The notes below the pieces were generated by a model, which was not told where the DNA came from, made no database searches, and saw only the letters and a program-made list of their open reading frames with translations. From Nocardioidaceae bacterium (lineage in GTDB: Bacteria; Actinomycetota; Actinomycetes; Propionibacteriales; Nocardioidaceae), in contig JAICRS010000195.1 of assembly GCA_025966335.1 (NCBI GenBank), positions 1-5,687 on the forward strand: a stretch of DNA of 5,687 nucleotides, given 5' to 3'. The position numbers and the translations under genes were made by a program. Below are positions 1-4,855 of the stretch, in pieces; the stretch's first letter is position 1, and each line of letters begins with the position of its first letter.

Positions 1-223
1 CTCGGTCTACCGCGATGCGATCGCGCTCCAGACCGGTGCGCCCGGAGCCCTCGTGAACGAGGAGATCCGTGGCGACGTGGTGAAGCTCGCCCGAAGCAGC
101 ACCCCGGAGCAGAACCTGAGACGGATCGACGCTGTCTTCGCGACGCGTGAGCACCTCCTCGAGTTCAACGCCGCGCCGCTGCTCGCGCTCGAGGCGATGA
201 TGATCGCACTTCGCCTCAACTGA
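1..223 (+). CDS. holB: DNA polymerase III subunit delta' (C-terminal end, partial)
   Basis: Reading from base 2, 73 codons run to a TGA at 221-223; the 5' part lies outside the window. The fragment begins SVYRDAIALQTGAP and ends ALEAMMIALRLN. It is helical, with a YRDAIALQTG segment followed by a run containing LARSSTPEQNLRRIDAVFATREHLLEFNAAPLLALEAMM in pieces. This is the pattern of the C-terminal helical collar domain of clamp-loader delta' subunits, where a YRD segment and a final 'N..p.lalE.l...L' helix recur. The delta' subunit is part of the cytoplasmic clamp loader that opens the beta sliding clamp on DNA. The call rests on family resemblance of a short tail, because the AAA+ motifs are not present here. 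The position just before a Tap-like hydrolase and a tRNA-Thr also fits an actinobacterial holB neighbourhood as I remember it. A long reverse-strand frame over the same bases looks like a shadow. Confidence 0.75.
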   Translation, partial: SVYRDAIALQTGAPGALVNEEIRGDVVKLARSSTPEQNLRRIDAVFATREHLLEFNAAPLLALEAMMIALRLN

Positions 224-245
224 CCACGATTCCGGGCGATCTGCC

Positions 246-251
246 TACAGT
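246..251 (+). promoter_or_regulatory. -10 box of leaderless promoter for the lipoprotein hydrolase
   Basis: TACAGT fits the actinobacterial -10 pattern TANNNT and ends exactly 6 nt before the GTG at 258. No purine-rich Shine-Dalgarno lies in the preceding bases (ttgaccc). Transcription starting on the G of the GTG, hence leaderless translation, is the simplest reading. A -35 is not convincing; CTGACC at 220-225 is about 20 nt upstream and overlaps the holB stop. Confidence 0.5.
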
Positions 252-257
252 TGACCC

Positions 258-1832
258 GTGCCTTCCCCGAAGACGACCCGGATCTACCGGTCCGCGGCCA
301 CGATCGCCCTGCCCGTCGTACTCGCGCTGACGGCGACCGGCTGCGGCATGTTCGACCAGACCGGGCCGGAGGCGCTTCCTTCGCCGACGCTCTCCCCGAG
401 CCCGATGGAGCCGCCGTCGGACGACGAGTCGGCGCCGACGCCGGGCCTGGAACGCTACTACGCGCAGCAGGCGTCGTGGGAGAGCTGCCGCGAGGCGATG
501 TTGTGCAGCACCATCGAGGTGCCGCTGGACTACGCCGACCCGGGTGGCGACACGATCGAGCTGTCGTTGATCAAGGTGCCCGCCGGCAGCAAGCGGCAGC
601 GGGTCGGCTCCCTGCTGGTGAACCCGGGCGGCCCCGGCGGGTCCGGTGTCGAGTACGCCGCGCGCGCCTCCTCCTACTTCGGCACGGAGATCCTCCAGGC
701 CTTCGACATCATCGGCTTCGACCCGCGAGGCGTGGGCGAGTCGACCCCGGTGCAGTGCCTCTCGGACGACGAGCTCGACGAGTTCGTCGCCGCGGACCCG
801 GACCCGGAGACCGCCGCGGAGATCGCGGCCGGCGACGAGCTGCTGGCCGAGTTCGGCGAGGGCTGTGTCGAGGAGAGCGGCGAGCTGGCCGCGCACATGT
901 CCACGGTCGAGGCGGCCAGGGACATGGACATCATCCGGGCCGTGGTCGGCGACCGCCGGCTCAGCTACTTCGGCGCCTCCTACGGCACGTTCCTGGGTGC
1001 GACGTACGCCGACCTGTTCCCGCAGCGGGTCGGCCGGATGGTGCTCGACGGCGCGATCGACCCGTCGCTGTCCAACAAGGAGATGAGCCTGGTCCAGGCC
1101 AAGGGCTTCGAGACCGCGCTGCGCGCCTACGTCGGCTACTGCGTCGACACCGGGGACTGCTTCCTCGGGGCGACCGTGGACCAGGGGACGCAGCGGATCC
1201 GGGCGTTCCTGGACCAGGTCGACGCCGAGCCGATCGCGGGCTCCGGTGACCGGCGACTGACCGTCGGCAACGCCGTGCTCGGCATCTGGGCACCGCTCTA
1301 CAACGAGGGCTACTGGCCGCTCCTGAGCAGCGCGCTGAAGGCGGCGTTCGAGGGCAACGGGGCGGCACTGCTCGCCCTGTCGGATGCCTACACCTCTCGC
1401 GGCCCGAACGGTTACCTCGACAACTCCCTCGAGGCGTTGTACGCCGTGAACTGCCTCGACCACGACGACTCGATCCCCGCCGAACAGGTCCCGGCGCTGA
1501 TCCCGGAGTTCGAGCGGGCCTCCCCGACGTTCGGCGCGATCTTCGCTTTCGGGCTGTCCAGCTGCTCCCAGTGGCCGGTGGACACCGGGCGGGTCCCGGG
1601 GGCCATCACGGCCGAGGGCGCCGCGCCGATCCTGGTGATCGGCACCAGCCGCGACCCGGCCACTCCGCTCGAGTGGGCCGAGGCGCTGGCCGACCAGCTC
1701 GACTCCGGTGTGCTGGTCCGCCGCGACGGTGACGGCCACACCGGCTACCACGCCGGCAACACCTGCGTCGACGATGTGGTTGAGTCCTACCTGGTCTCGG
1801 GAAAGACCCCGAAGGGACAGGTGAGCTGCTGA
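258..1832 (+). CDS. Secreted lipoprotein alpha/beta hydrolase, tripeptidyl aminopeptidase (S33, Tap/Hip1-like) family
   Basis: This 524-residue protein has a lipoprotein signal peptide: basic residues near K5-R11, a hydrophobic stretch at about 13-27, and a lipobox-like ATGC with the acylated Cys at 29. A Pro/Ser/Asp-rich linker (about 35-63) tethers the enzyme outside the membrane. The alpha/beta hydrolase core follows. NPGGPGGSG (122-130) forms the oxyanion-hole region, GASYG (239-243) carries nucleophile Ser241, Asp466 lies in GTSRDPATP, and His494 in GDGHTGY. The C-terminal part is the TAP-like domain. Cys77 and Cys83 before VPLDY are typical of the family. Relatives include Streptomyces tripeptidyl aminopeptidases and mycobacterial Hip1/CaeA, a lipoprotein of about 520 residues, so length and triad order agree. 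The likely role is removal of short peptides from N-termini of exported proteins or peptides; the exact substrate is unknown. The GTG start is favoured by the -10 box 6 nt upstream and by the complete signal peptide. The stop overlaps the next start. Confidence 0.9.
   Translation: MPSPKTTRIYRSAATIALPVVLALTATGCGMFDQTGPEALPSPTLSPSPMEPPSDDESAPTPGLERYYAQQASWESCREAMLCSTIEVPLDYADPGGDTIELSLIKVPAGSKRQRVGSLLVNPGGPGGSGVEYAARASSYFGTEILQAFDIIGFDPRGVGESTPVQCLSDDELDEFVAADPDPETAAEIAAGDELLAEFGEGCVEESGELAAHMSTVEAARDMDIIRAVVGDRRLSYFGASYGTFLGATYADLFPQRVGRMVLDGAIDPSLSNKEMSLVQAKGFETALRAYVGYCVDTGDCFLGATVDQGTQRIRAFLDQVDAEPIAGSGDRRLTVGNAVLGIWAPLYNEGYWPLLSSALKAAFEGNGAALLALSDAYTSRGPNGYLDNSLEALYAVNCLDHDDSIPAEQVPALIPEFERASPTFGAIFAFGLSSCSQWPVDTGRVPGAITAEGAAPILVIGTSRDPATPLEWAEALADQLDSGVLVRRDGDGHTGYHAGNTCVDDVVESYLVSGKTPKGQVSC
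1819..1824 (+). promoter_or_regulatory. Ribosome binding site of the ureohydrolase gene
   Basis: AGGTGA matches the 3' part of the full Shine-Dalgarno AAGGAGGTGA and lies 7 nt before the ATG at 1832. It sits inside the last codons of the hydrolase gene. It supports the ATG at 1832 as the start and initiation coupled to upstream translation. Confidence 0.5.
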
Positions 1833-2833
1833 TGAGCAGGTACGGCGCCCAGTACGGTCCCGACATCACGTTCCTCGGCGTGGACGCGTGCGACCTCGAG
1901 GACACCGCGTCGTACGCCGACGCCGACGTGGTGATCGTCGGGGCCCCTTTCGACGGAGGTACGTCGCACCGGCCGGGCACCCGGTTCGGGCCGCAGGCGA
2001 TCCGGCAGACCTGTTACCTGGCCCATGACGGATCGCGACCTCATCTGGCGCTGCGGGTCGACGCCCTGAAGGACATCCGCGTCGTGGACGCCGGCGACGT
2101 CGAGATGTACTCCGGCGACGTGGAGACCTCCATCGCGTCGCTCGAGGAGGCGGTGCACAAGGTCGCCGCCGCGGGCGCGGTGCCGCTGGTGCTCGGCGGC
2201 GACCACACGATCGCGTTGCCGGACGCCACCGGGGTGGCCCGGCACCTCGGCTTCGGTCGGGTCTCCATGTTGCACTTCGATGCGCATGCGGACACCGGCC
2301 ACATCGAGTTCGGGTCGCTCTACGGGCACGGGCAGCCGATGCGCCGGTTGATCGAGTCCGGCGCGCTGCGCGGCGACCGGTTCCTGCAGATCGGGCTGCG
2401 CGGCTACTGGCCCGAGCCGGAGACGCTCGCGTGGATGGCCGAGCAGAACATGCGCTCCTACGAGATGACCGAGATCGGCAAGCGAGGCCTCGACGCGTGC
2501 CTGGACGAGGCGTTCGAGATCGCACTCGACGACTGCGACGGGATCTTCCTGTCCGTCGACGTCGACGTCTGCGACCCCGGCCACGCGCCCGGCACCGGCA
2601 CCCCCGAGCCGGGCGGGTTGTCCGCCCGCCAGCTGCTGGACTCGGTACGCCGGATCTGCCTGGAGCTGCCCGTGGTGGGCATCGACATCGTGGAGGTGTC
2701 CCCGCCCTACGACCACGCGGAGATCACCGCGTTCCTCGCGAACCGGGTCGCCCTCGAGGCACTCTCCGGGATCGCCGCTCGCAGGAACGGGATCTCTCAC
2801 GACCCCGCCGGGCCGCTCCTCGAGGGCCGCTGA
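1832..2833 (+). CDS. Agmatinase-family ureohydrolase (Mn-dependent)
   Basis: This 333-residue cytoplasmic enzyme of the arginase/agmatinase superfamily hydrolyses a guanidino compound to urea and an amine. All six ligands of the binuclear manganese centre are present: His125 in GGDHT, Asp150, His152 and Asp154 in HFDAHAD, and Asp243 and Asp245 in SVDVDVCDPG. The APGTGTPEPGG segment after them is characteristic of agmatinase-like members rather than true arginases. Length is normal for the group, slightly longer at the N-terminus. Agmatine is the default substrate, giving putrescine. Guanidinobutyrate, guanidinopropionate or another guanidino substrate is equally possible, since the family's specificity cannot be read reliably from the core motifs, so I give no symbol. 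The ATG overlaps the upstream stop by one base (TGATG), so the gene is almost certainly co-transcribed with the lipoprotein hydrolase. No polyamine transporter or decarboxylase is nearby. A tRNA promoter begins within 10 nt of the stop. Confidence 0.9.
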   Translation: MSRYGAQYGPDITFLGVDACDLEDTASYADADVVIVGAPFDGGTSHRPGTRFGPQAIRQTCYLAHDGSRPHLALRVDALKDIRVVDAGDVEMYSGDVETSIASLEEAVHKVAAAGAVPLVLGGDHTIALPDATGVARHLGFGRVSMLHFDAHADTGHIEFGSLYGHGQPMRRLIESGALRGDRFLQIGLRGYWPEPETLAWMAEQNMRSYEMTEIGKRGLDACLDEAFEIALDDCDGIFLSVDVDVCDPGHAPGTGTPEPGGLSARQLLDSVRRICLELPVVGIDIVEVSPPYDHAEITAFLANRVALEALSGIAARRNGISHDPAGPLLEGR

Positions 2834-2840
2834 GCCCGAT

Positions 2841-2870
2841 TTCGAGGAATCGCCGGGGGTTCCGTATACT
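2841..2870 (+). promoter_or_regulatory. Promoter of the tRNA-Thr gene
   Basis: A near-consensus -10 box TATACT lies at 2865-2870. The best -35 candidate is TTCGAG at 2841-2846 with an 18-nt spacer; it is weak, sharing only TT and the A of TTGACA. Transcription would start near 2877-2879, about 24-26 nt before the mature tRNA 5' end. The -10 call is much firmer than the -35. Confidence 0.6.
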
Positions 2871-2878
2871 CGTCCGGC

Positions 2879-2900
2879 GTGCCCGGCCAAGGTCGGGCAC
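2879..2900 (+). other. Hairpin in the 5' leader of the tRNA-Thr precursor
   Basis: GTGCCCG (2879-2885) is the exact reverse complement of CGGGCAC (2894-2900). The stem can be extended by a G-U pair (2886/2893) and a C-G pair (2887/2892), leaving a 4-nt loop. It begins at or within 2 nt of the predicted transcription start and ends 2 nt before the mature tRNA, so nearly the whole leader is this hairpin. There is no T-run, and it lies downstream of the tRNA promoter, so it is not an ordinary terminator of the ureohydrolase operon. Confidence 0.55.
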
Positions 2901-2902
2901 AG

Positions 2903-2978
2903 GCCGCCTTAGCTCAGTCGGTAGAGCGATTCACTCGTAATGAATAGGTCATCAGTTCGATTCTGATAGGCGGCTCCA
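2903..2978 (+). tRNA. tRNA-Thr, anticodon CGU, CCA encoded
   Basis: A full cloverleaf can be drawn by eye. Acceptor GCCGCCT (2903-2909) pairs with AGGCGGC (2968-2974), all seven pairs. The D arm is GCTC/GAGC (2912-2915 with 2924-2927) with loop AGTCGGTA. The anticodon stem ATTCA/TGAAT flanks loop CTCGTAA, giving anticodon CGT at 2936-2938. The variable loop is AGGTC. The T arm ATCAG/CTGAT encloses TTCGATT. The discriminator base is T2975, and CCA is encoded at 2976-2978. The anticodon reads the ACG threonine codon, which is frequent in high-GC genomes. G1-C72, C2-G71 and anticodon bases G35 and U36 agree with known threonyl-tRNA synthetase identity elements. No intron or abnormal arm is seen. 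No clear terminator follows; a VOC gene starts 53 nt after the CCA. Confidence 0.97.
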
Positions 2979-2988
2979 GGCAGGGATC

Positions 2989-3033
2989 GGGTCAGTCTCA
3001 CTGGCCGGATGCTCGCGATGGGAGGACTGACTT
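2989..3033 (+). promoter_or_regulatory. Inverted repeat that can mask the RBS and start codon of the VOC gene
   Basis: GTCAGTC (2991-2997) is the exact reverse complement of GACTGAC (3025-3031). With G3024 bulged, T2998-A3023 and C2999-G3022 can add two pairs, and GG 2989-2990 can wobble-pair with TT 3032-3033 of the TTG start. The downstream arm thus covers part of the GGGAGG ribosome binding site and the start codon. The loop is about 20-27 nt, so stability is moderate. It could also act as a 3' boundary for the tRNA transcript. No T-run follows. Confidence 0.4.
3020..3025 (+). promoter_or_regulatory. Ribosome binding site deciding the TTG start of the VOC gene
   Basis: GGGAGG lies 6 nt before the TTG at 3032. 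The ATGs just upstream (3009, 3018) are in another frame that stops at 3033-3035, so this site selects the unusual TTG start. Confidence 0.7.
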
Positions 3034-3418
3034 GACGACTGGAAACCAGCTCGCGAGCGTCCGCTACATCGTGGATGACGTGCAGGCCGCTGCCGATTTC
3101 TACACCGGCCAACTGGGATTCACGCTGCGGAGCCGCGCTGGTGACGCCTTCGCCGACGTCGTCCGCGGACCCCTGCGGCTCCTGCTCTCCGGCTCGGCCA
3201 GCTCCGGTGCTCGCGCCACGCCGGCCGCCCACGCGGCGCCCGGCAGGAACCGCATCCACTTGATCCTCGACGACTTCGACGCCGAGGTCGACCGGCTCCG
3301 GGCCGCTGGAGTTTCCTTTCGGAGTGAAGTCGTCTCCGGCCCCGGGGGGCGCCAAATCCTGGTCGCCGATCCGGCGGGCAATCTCATCGAGCTGTTCGAG
3401 CCCGCCGGCGCGCCTTGA
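3032..3418 (+). CDS. VOC (glyoxalase/bleomycin-resistance fold) family protein, small
   Basis: This 128-residue protein has the two-module beta-alpha-beta-beta-beta VOC layout. The first module is ASVRYIVDD...AADFYTGQLGF (about 8-30) and the second is RIHLILDDFDAEVDRLRAAG (about 74-93), ending in the signature DPAGNLIELFEP (113-124). His76 and Glu120 sit at usual metal-ligand positions. The first-strand ligand, normally a His before the VxD motif, is replaced by Ser at about position 9, so the metal site looks incomplete. An Ala/Gly/Ser-rich segment (53-70) lies between the modules. The family includes glyoxalase I, fosfomycin- and bleomycin-resistance proteins and dioxygenases; nothing here picks a substrate, and a binding role without catalysis is possible. 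The TTG start is set by GGGAGG 6 nt upstream. No obvious promoter of its own is visible, so it may be read from the tRNA promoter. Confidence 0.85.
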   Translation: MTTGNQLASVRYIVDDVQAAADFYTGQLGFTLRSRAGDAFADVVRGPLRLLLSGSASSGARATPAAHAAPGRNRIHLILDDFDAEVDRLRAAGVSFRSEVVSGPGGRQILVADPAGNLIELFEPAGAP

Positions 3419-3462
3419 GTGGCCGCTCGGCCGGGGGTCTGGTCCCGACGCTCTGACCGGGT

Positions 3463-3468
3463 GATACT
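3463..3468 (+). promoter_or_regulatory. -10 box of leaderless promoter for the DUF1905 gene
   Basis: GATACT keeps the two most important -10 bases (A2 and T6) and ends exactly 6 nt before the ATG at 3475. No Shine-Dalgarno is present in ctccccgc, which favours leaderless translation. The -35 region is not recognisable. Confidence 0.45.
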
Positions 3469-3474
3469 CCCCGC

Positions 3475-3771
3475 ATGAGGGACATGGACTTCGAGTTCGA
3501 AGGCTCGGTCATCGAGTGGCGGGGTCCTGCGCCGTTCTACTTCGTAGCCATCCCGGAGGACGAGAGCGCGGACATCAAGTTCGCCGCCAAGGGGATGGAG
3601 TACTGGGGTCAGGTGCCGGTGGTGGTGCGCATCAGCCACACCGAGTTCGTGACTGCACTGTTTCCCAAGGATGGCCGTTACCTCCTGCCGTTGAAGGACG
3701 CGGTACGAACTCCGGCGGGGATTGAAGTAGACCAGGTGCTGGCGGTGGCGTTGAGCGTCGGACGCGAGTAG
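3475..3771 (+). CDS. DUF1905 domain protein
   Basis: This 98-residue protein is almost entirely one DUF1905 domain, a small beta-rich fold of unknown function. The recognisable elements in order are FEFEGSVIEWRGPAPFYFVAIPE (about 6-28, seen in two blocks around the W15-R-G-P core), the central YWGQVPVVVRI strand (43-53), LFPKDGRYLLPLKDAVR (62-78), and the closing hydrophobic strand after AGIEVDQ. The aromatic-Phe-Val-x-(I/L)-P segment and the L(F)P...YLLP(L/V)K block are the most typical parts. In other bacteria the domain occurs alone or joined to a YdeI/OmpD-associated segment; that segment is absent here. Start choice: ATG 3475 has a -10 box 6 nt upstream, and an alternative ATG at 3484 would remove only three residues. 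The gene converges on the MarR gene with 19 nt between stops. No function can be assigned. Confidence 0.85.
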   Translation: MRDMDFEFEGSVIEWRGPAPFYFVAIPEDESADIKFAAKGMEYWGQVPVVVRISHTEFVTALFPKDGRYLLPLKDAVRTPAGIEVDQVLAVALSVGRE

Positions 3772-3779
3772 GCGTCGCT
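3754..3779 (+). terminator. Possible weak hairpin between convergent genes
   Basis: ACGC (3762-3765) pairs with GCGT (3772-3775). The outer AGCG (3754-3757) can pair with CGCT (3776-3779) across a 4-nt bulge. It overlaps the DUF1905 stop and nearly fills the gap to the MarR stop. There is no T-run on either side, so intrinsic termination is doubtful. Confidence 0.2.
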
Positions 3780-3790
3780 GCGCCAGAGGC

Positions 3791-4240
3791 CTAAAGGGTT
3801 GCGCCGCGTAACCGGTCCAGCAGCTGGTCGAGCCGGCGTCGCTCCGATGGGCCGAGCCTCTTGAACAGCTGCTCGAGATTGCGTTCGTGGACCTCGACGG
3901 CCTCGGCCAGCTTTGCCTGACCGGCCGGCGTCAGGGCGGCGTACACGACCCTGCGGTCGGTGGGGCACGGCACCCTTTCTGCATAGCCACTGGCGAGCAT
4001 CCGGTCGAAGATGCGGGTGACGCCTCCCGTGCTGAGTGCCACCTGTCCGGCCAGTGCGCTCATCGTGATCTGGCCGTCGGGGGAGCGGGAGATCCGCAGC
4101 ATCATCTCGAACCAGCTGTGCGGGATTCCGCAGTGTGCTTCCAGGGATCGGCCCAGCTGGCGCTCGAAGCCGGAGTAGACCTCGACGAGTCGCCCGAAGG
4201 TGGTGGTCAGGTCGGGGGGACGTGGGGTGGAGGAGCTCAC
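3791..4240 (-). CDS. MarR-family transcriptional regulator (MhqR-like by context)
   Basis: This 149-residue protein has the MarR architecture. N-terminal dimerisation helices lie at about 10-50 and a winged helix-turn-helix at about 56-107. The recognition helix is around LSTGGVTRIFDRMLASGY (69-86), and the wing carries the hallmark Asp95-x-Arg97 in PTDRRVVYAALTPAG. C-terminal helices rich in Leu/Arg (about 108-147) complete the dimer interface. Cysteines are at 37 (before GIPHSWFEMM) and 92 (at the wing, just before PTDRR). The GTG at 4240-4238 is the earliest in-frame start, because an in-frame TAA lies three codons upstream. It has no Shine-Dalgarno, but TAAGAT ends 6 nt before it, suggesting a leaderless mRNA. 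Divergence from the dioxygenase-hydrolase pair suggests it represses that pair and itself, being released by a small aromatic or electrophilic ligand. The ligand is inferred from context only. Confidence 0.92.
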   Translation of the reverse strand: MSSSTPRPPDLTTTFGRLVEVYSGFERQLGRSLEAHCGIPHSWFEMMLRISRSPDGQITMSALAGQVALSTGGVTRIFDRMLASGYAERVPCPTDRRVVYAALTPAGQAKLAEAVEVHERNLEQLFKRLGPSERRRLDQLLDRLRGATL

Positions 4241-4246
4241 GCAGAT

Positions 4247-4252
4247 ATCTTA
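4247..4252 (-). promoter_or_regulatory. -10 box of leaderless MarR gene promoter
   Basis: On the reverse strand, TAAGAT is close to TATAAT and ends 6 nt before the GTG at 4240. It partly overlaps the 8-bp palindrome AGATATCT (4243-4250). The -35 region (around 4269-4275, reading TTTTGT or CTTTTG) is weak and falls inside the candidate operator. Confidence 0.5.
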
Positions 4253-4263
4253 CACGGAAGAAG

Positions 4264-4279
4264 TTGACACAAAAGACAA
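4264..4279. promoter_or_regulatory. Candidate MarR operator (imperfect palindrome)
   Basis: TTGAC-ACAAAA-GACAA: the half-sites TTGAC and, on the opposite strand, TTGTC agree at four of five bases around a 6-nt spacer. It contains the forward -35 box and lies upstream of the MarR -10, so one bound dimer could repress both directions. The size (16 bp) suits MarR dimers. Binding is inferred. Confidence 0.4.
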
Positions 4280-4293
4280 GCACCGTGCAGGAT
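4264..4293 (+). promoter_or_regulatory. Promoter of the dioxygenase-hydrolase operon
   Basis: A perfect TTGACA -35 (4264-4269) is followed after 18 nt by CAGGAT (4288-4293), which keeps A2 and T6 of the -10 consensus. The start would be near 4300, giving a leader of about 40 nt that ends in a strong ribosome binding site. Confidence 0.55.
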
Positions 4294-4327
4294 GGTTGAG
4301 TCTTCAATGGACAGAACCGTTGCAATG

Positions 4328-4334
4328 AAGGAGG
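4328..4334 (+). promoter_or_regulatory. Ribosome binding site fixing the dioxygenase start at 4340
   Basis: AAGGAGG lies 5 nt before the ATG at 4340. This makes 4340 a better start than the in-frame ATGs at 4292, 4307 and 4325; 4292 also precedes the predicted transcription start. Confidence 0.75.
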
Positions 4335-4339
4335 CAGTG

Positions 4340-4855
4340 ATGGAGATCAGTCCCGTCCGACTGAACCACGCGGTGCTGTTCGTGGCCGACCTCGAGCGCG
4401 CCGAACGCTTCTACACCGACGTGTTCGGGATGGTGGTCGCCGCCCGCGAACCGCGAGCCAACGCGGCGTTCCTGCGGCTGCCCCGCTCGGGCAACCACCA
4501 CGACCTCGGCCTGTTCGGGGTTGGCCCGATGGCCGCGCCGAAGCGTCGCGGCGGCATCGGGCTGTACCACCTGGCCTGGCAGCTCGACACCATCGACGAG
4601 CTCGTCCAGGCCCGGCAGACGCTGAAGGATGCCGGTGCCTACACCGGTGAGTCCAGCCACGGTGCGACCAAGAGCGTCTACGGCACCGACCCGGACGGCA
4701 ACGAGTTCGAGATCATGTGGATGCTGCCCCGCGCCGAGTGGGGCGAGTACGAGAACGCCGCCCCGGTCGACGCCCTCGACCTCGATGCCGAGGTCACCCG
4801 TTGGGCCGGAGTCCGCACCGCCGGTCAGATCGTCGCCGAAGGCGAGCGGGCATGA
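4340..4855 (+). CDS. VOC-family ring-cleavage dioxygenase-like protein (MhqE/CatE-like)
   Basis: This 171-residue VOC protein resembles single-domain extradiol dioxygenases. The first module carries LNHAVLFVADLERAERFY with ligand His10. The second carries YHLAWQLDTIDEL with His77 and ends in DPDGNEFEIMW with Glu124. Together these give the His-His-Glu facial triad expected for Fe(II) or Mn(II). Further family-like marks are NHHDLGLF (52-59) and the SHGATKSVYGTDPDG loop, with His107 and Tyr114 near the active site. The last 40 residues (from about 131, RAEWGEYENA) are a tail beyond the VOC core, ending in VAEGERA. The likely role is opening or modifying catechol- or hydroquinone-like rings in the cytoplasm, as proposed for MhqE/CatE proteins; glyoxalase-type chemistry remains possible. 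Its stop overlaps the hydrolase start by four bases (ATGA), so the two products are probably made in step. Confidence 0.88.
   Translation: MEISPVRLNHAVLFVADLERAERFYTDVFGMVVAAREPRANAAFLRLPRSGNHHDLGLFGVGPMAAPKRRGGIGLYHLAWQLDTIDELVQARQTLKDAGAYTGESSHGATKSVYGTDPDGNEFEIMWMLPRAEWGEYENAAPVDALDLDAEVTRWAGVRTAGQIVAEGERA

Noticed and set aside
216..1751. 511-codon reverse-strand open frame opposite the lipoprotein hydrolase
   Set aside because: It is rich in Arg/Gly/Val/Ala with no recognisable motif. The forward frame has a signal peptide and a full catalytic triad. Long antisense frames are expected in high-GC DNA.
1787..2890. 367-codon reverse-strand open frame opposite the ureohydrolase
   Set aside because: It shows the same shadow pattern and runs into the tRNA promoter region; the forward frame carries all six metal ligands.
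2879..2900. Intrinsic terminator of the ureohydrolase operon
   Set aside because: It lacks a T-run and lies downstream of the TATACT box of the tRNA promoter, so it is better read as tRNA leader.
3421..3432. GGCC-GCTC-GGCC hairpin after the VOC stop as a terminator
   Set aside because: The stem is only 4 bp with no T-run; such short repeats are common by chance in GC-rich DNA.
4292..4339. Longer N-terminus for the dioxygenase-like protein, starting at ATG 4292
   Set aside because: No ribosome binding site precedes it, it lies upstream of the predicted transcription start, and the strong AAGGAGG serves ATG 4340.
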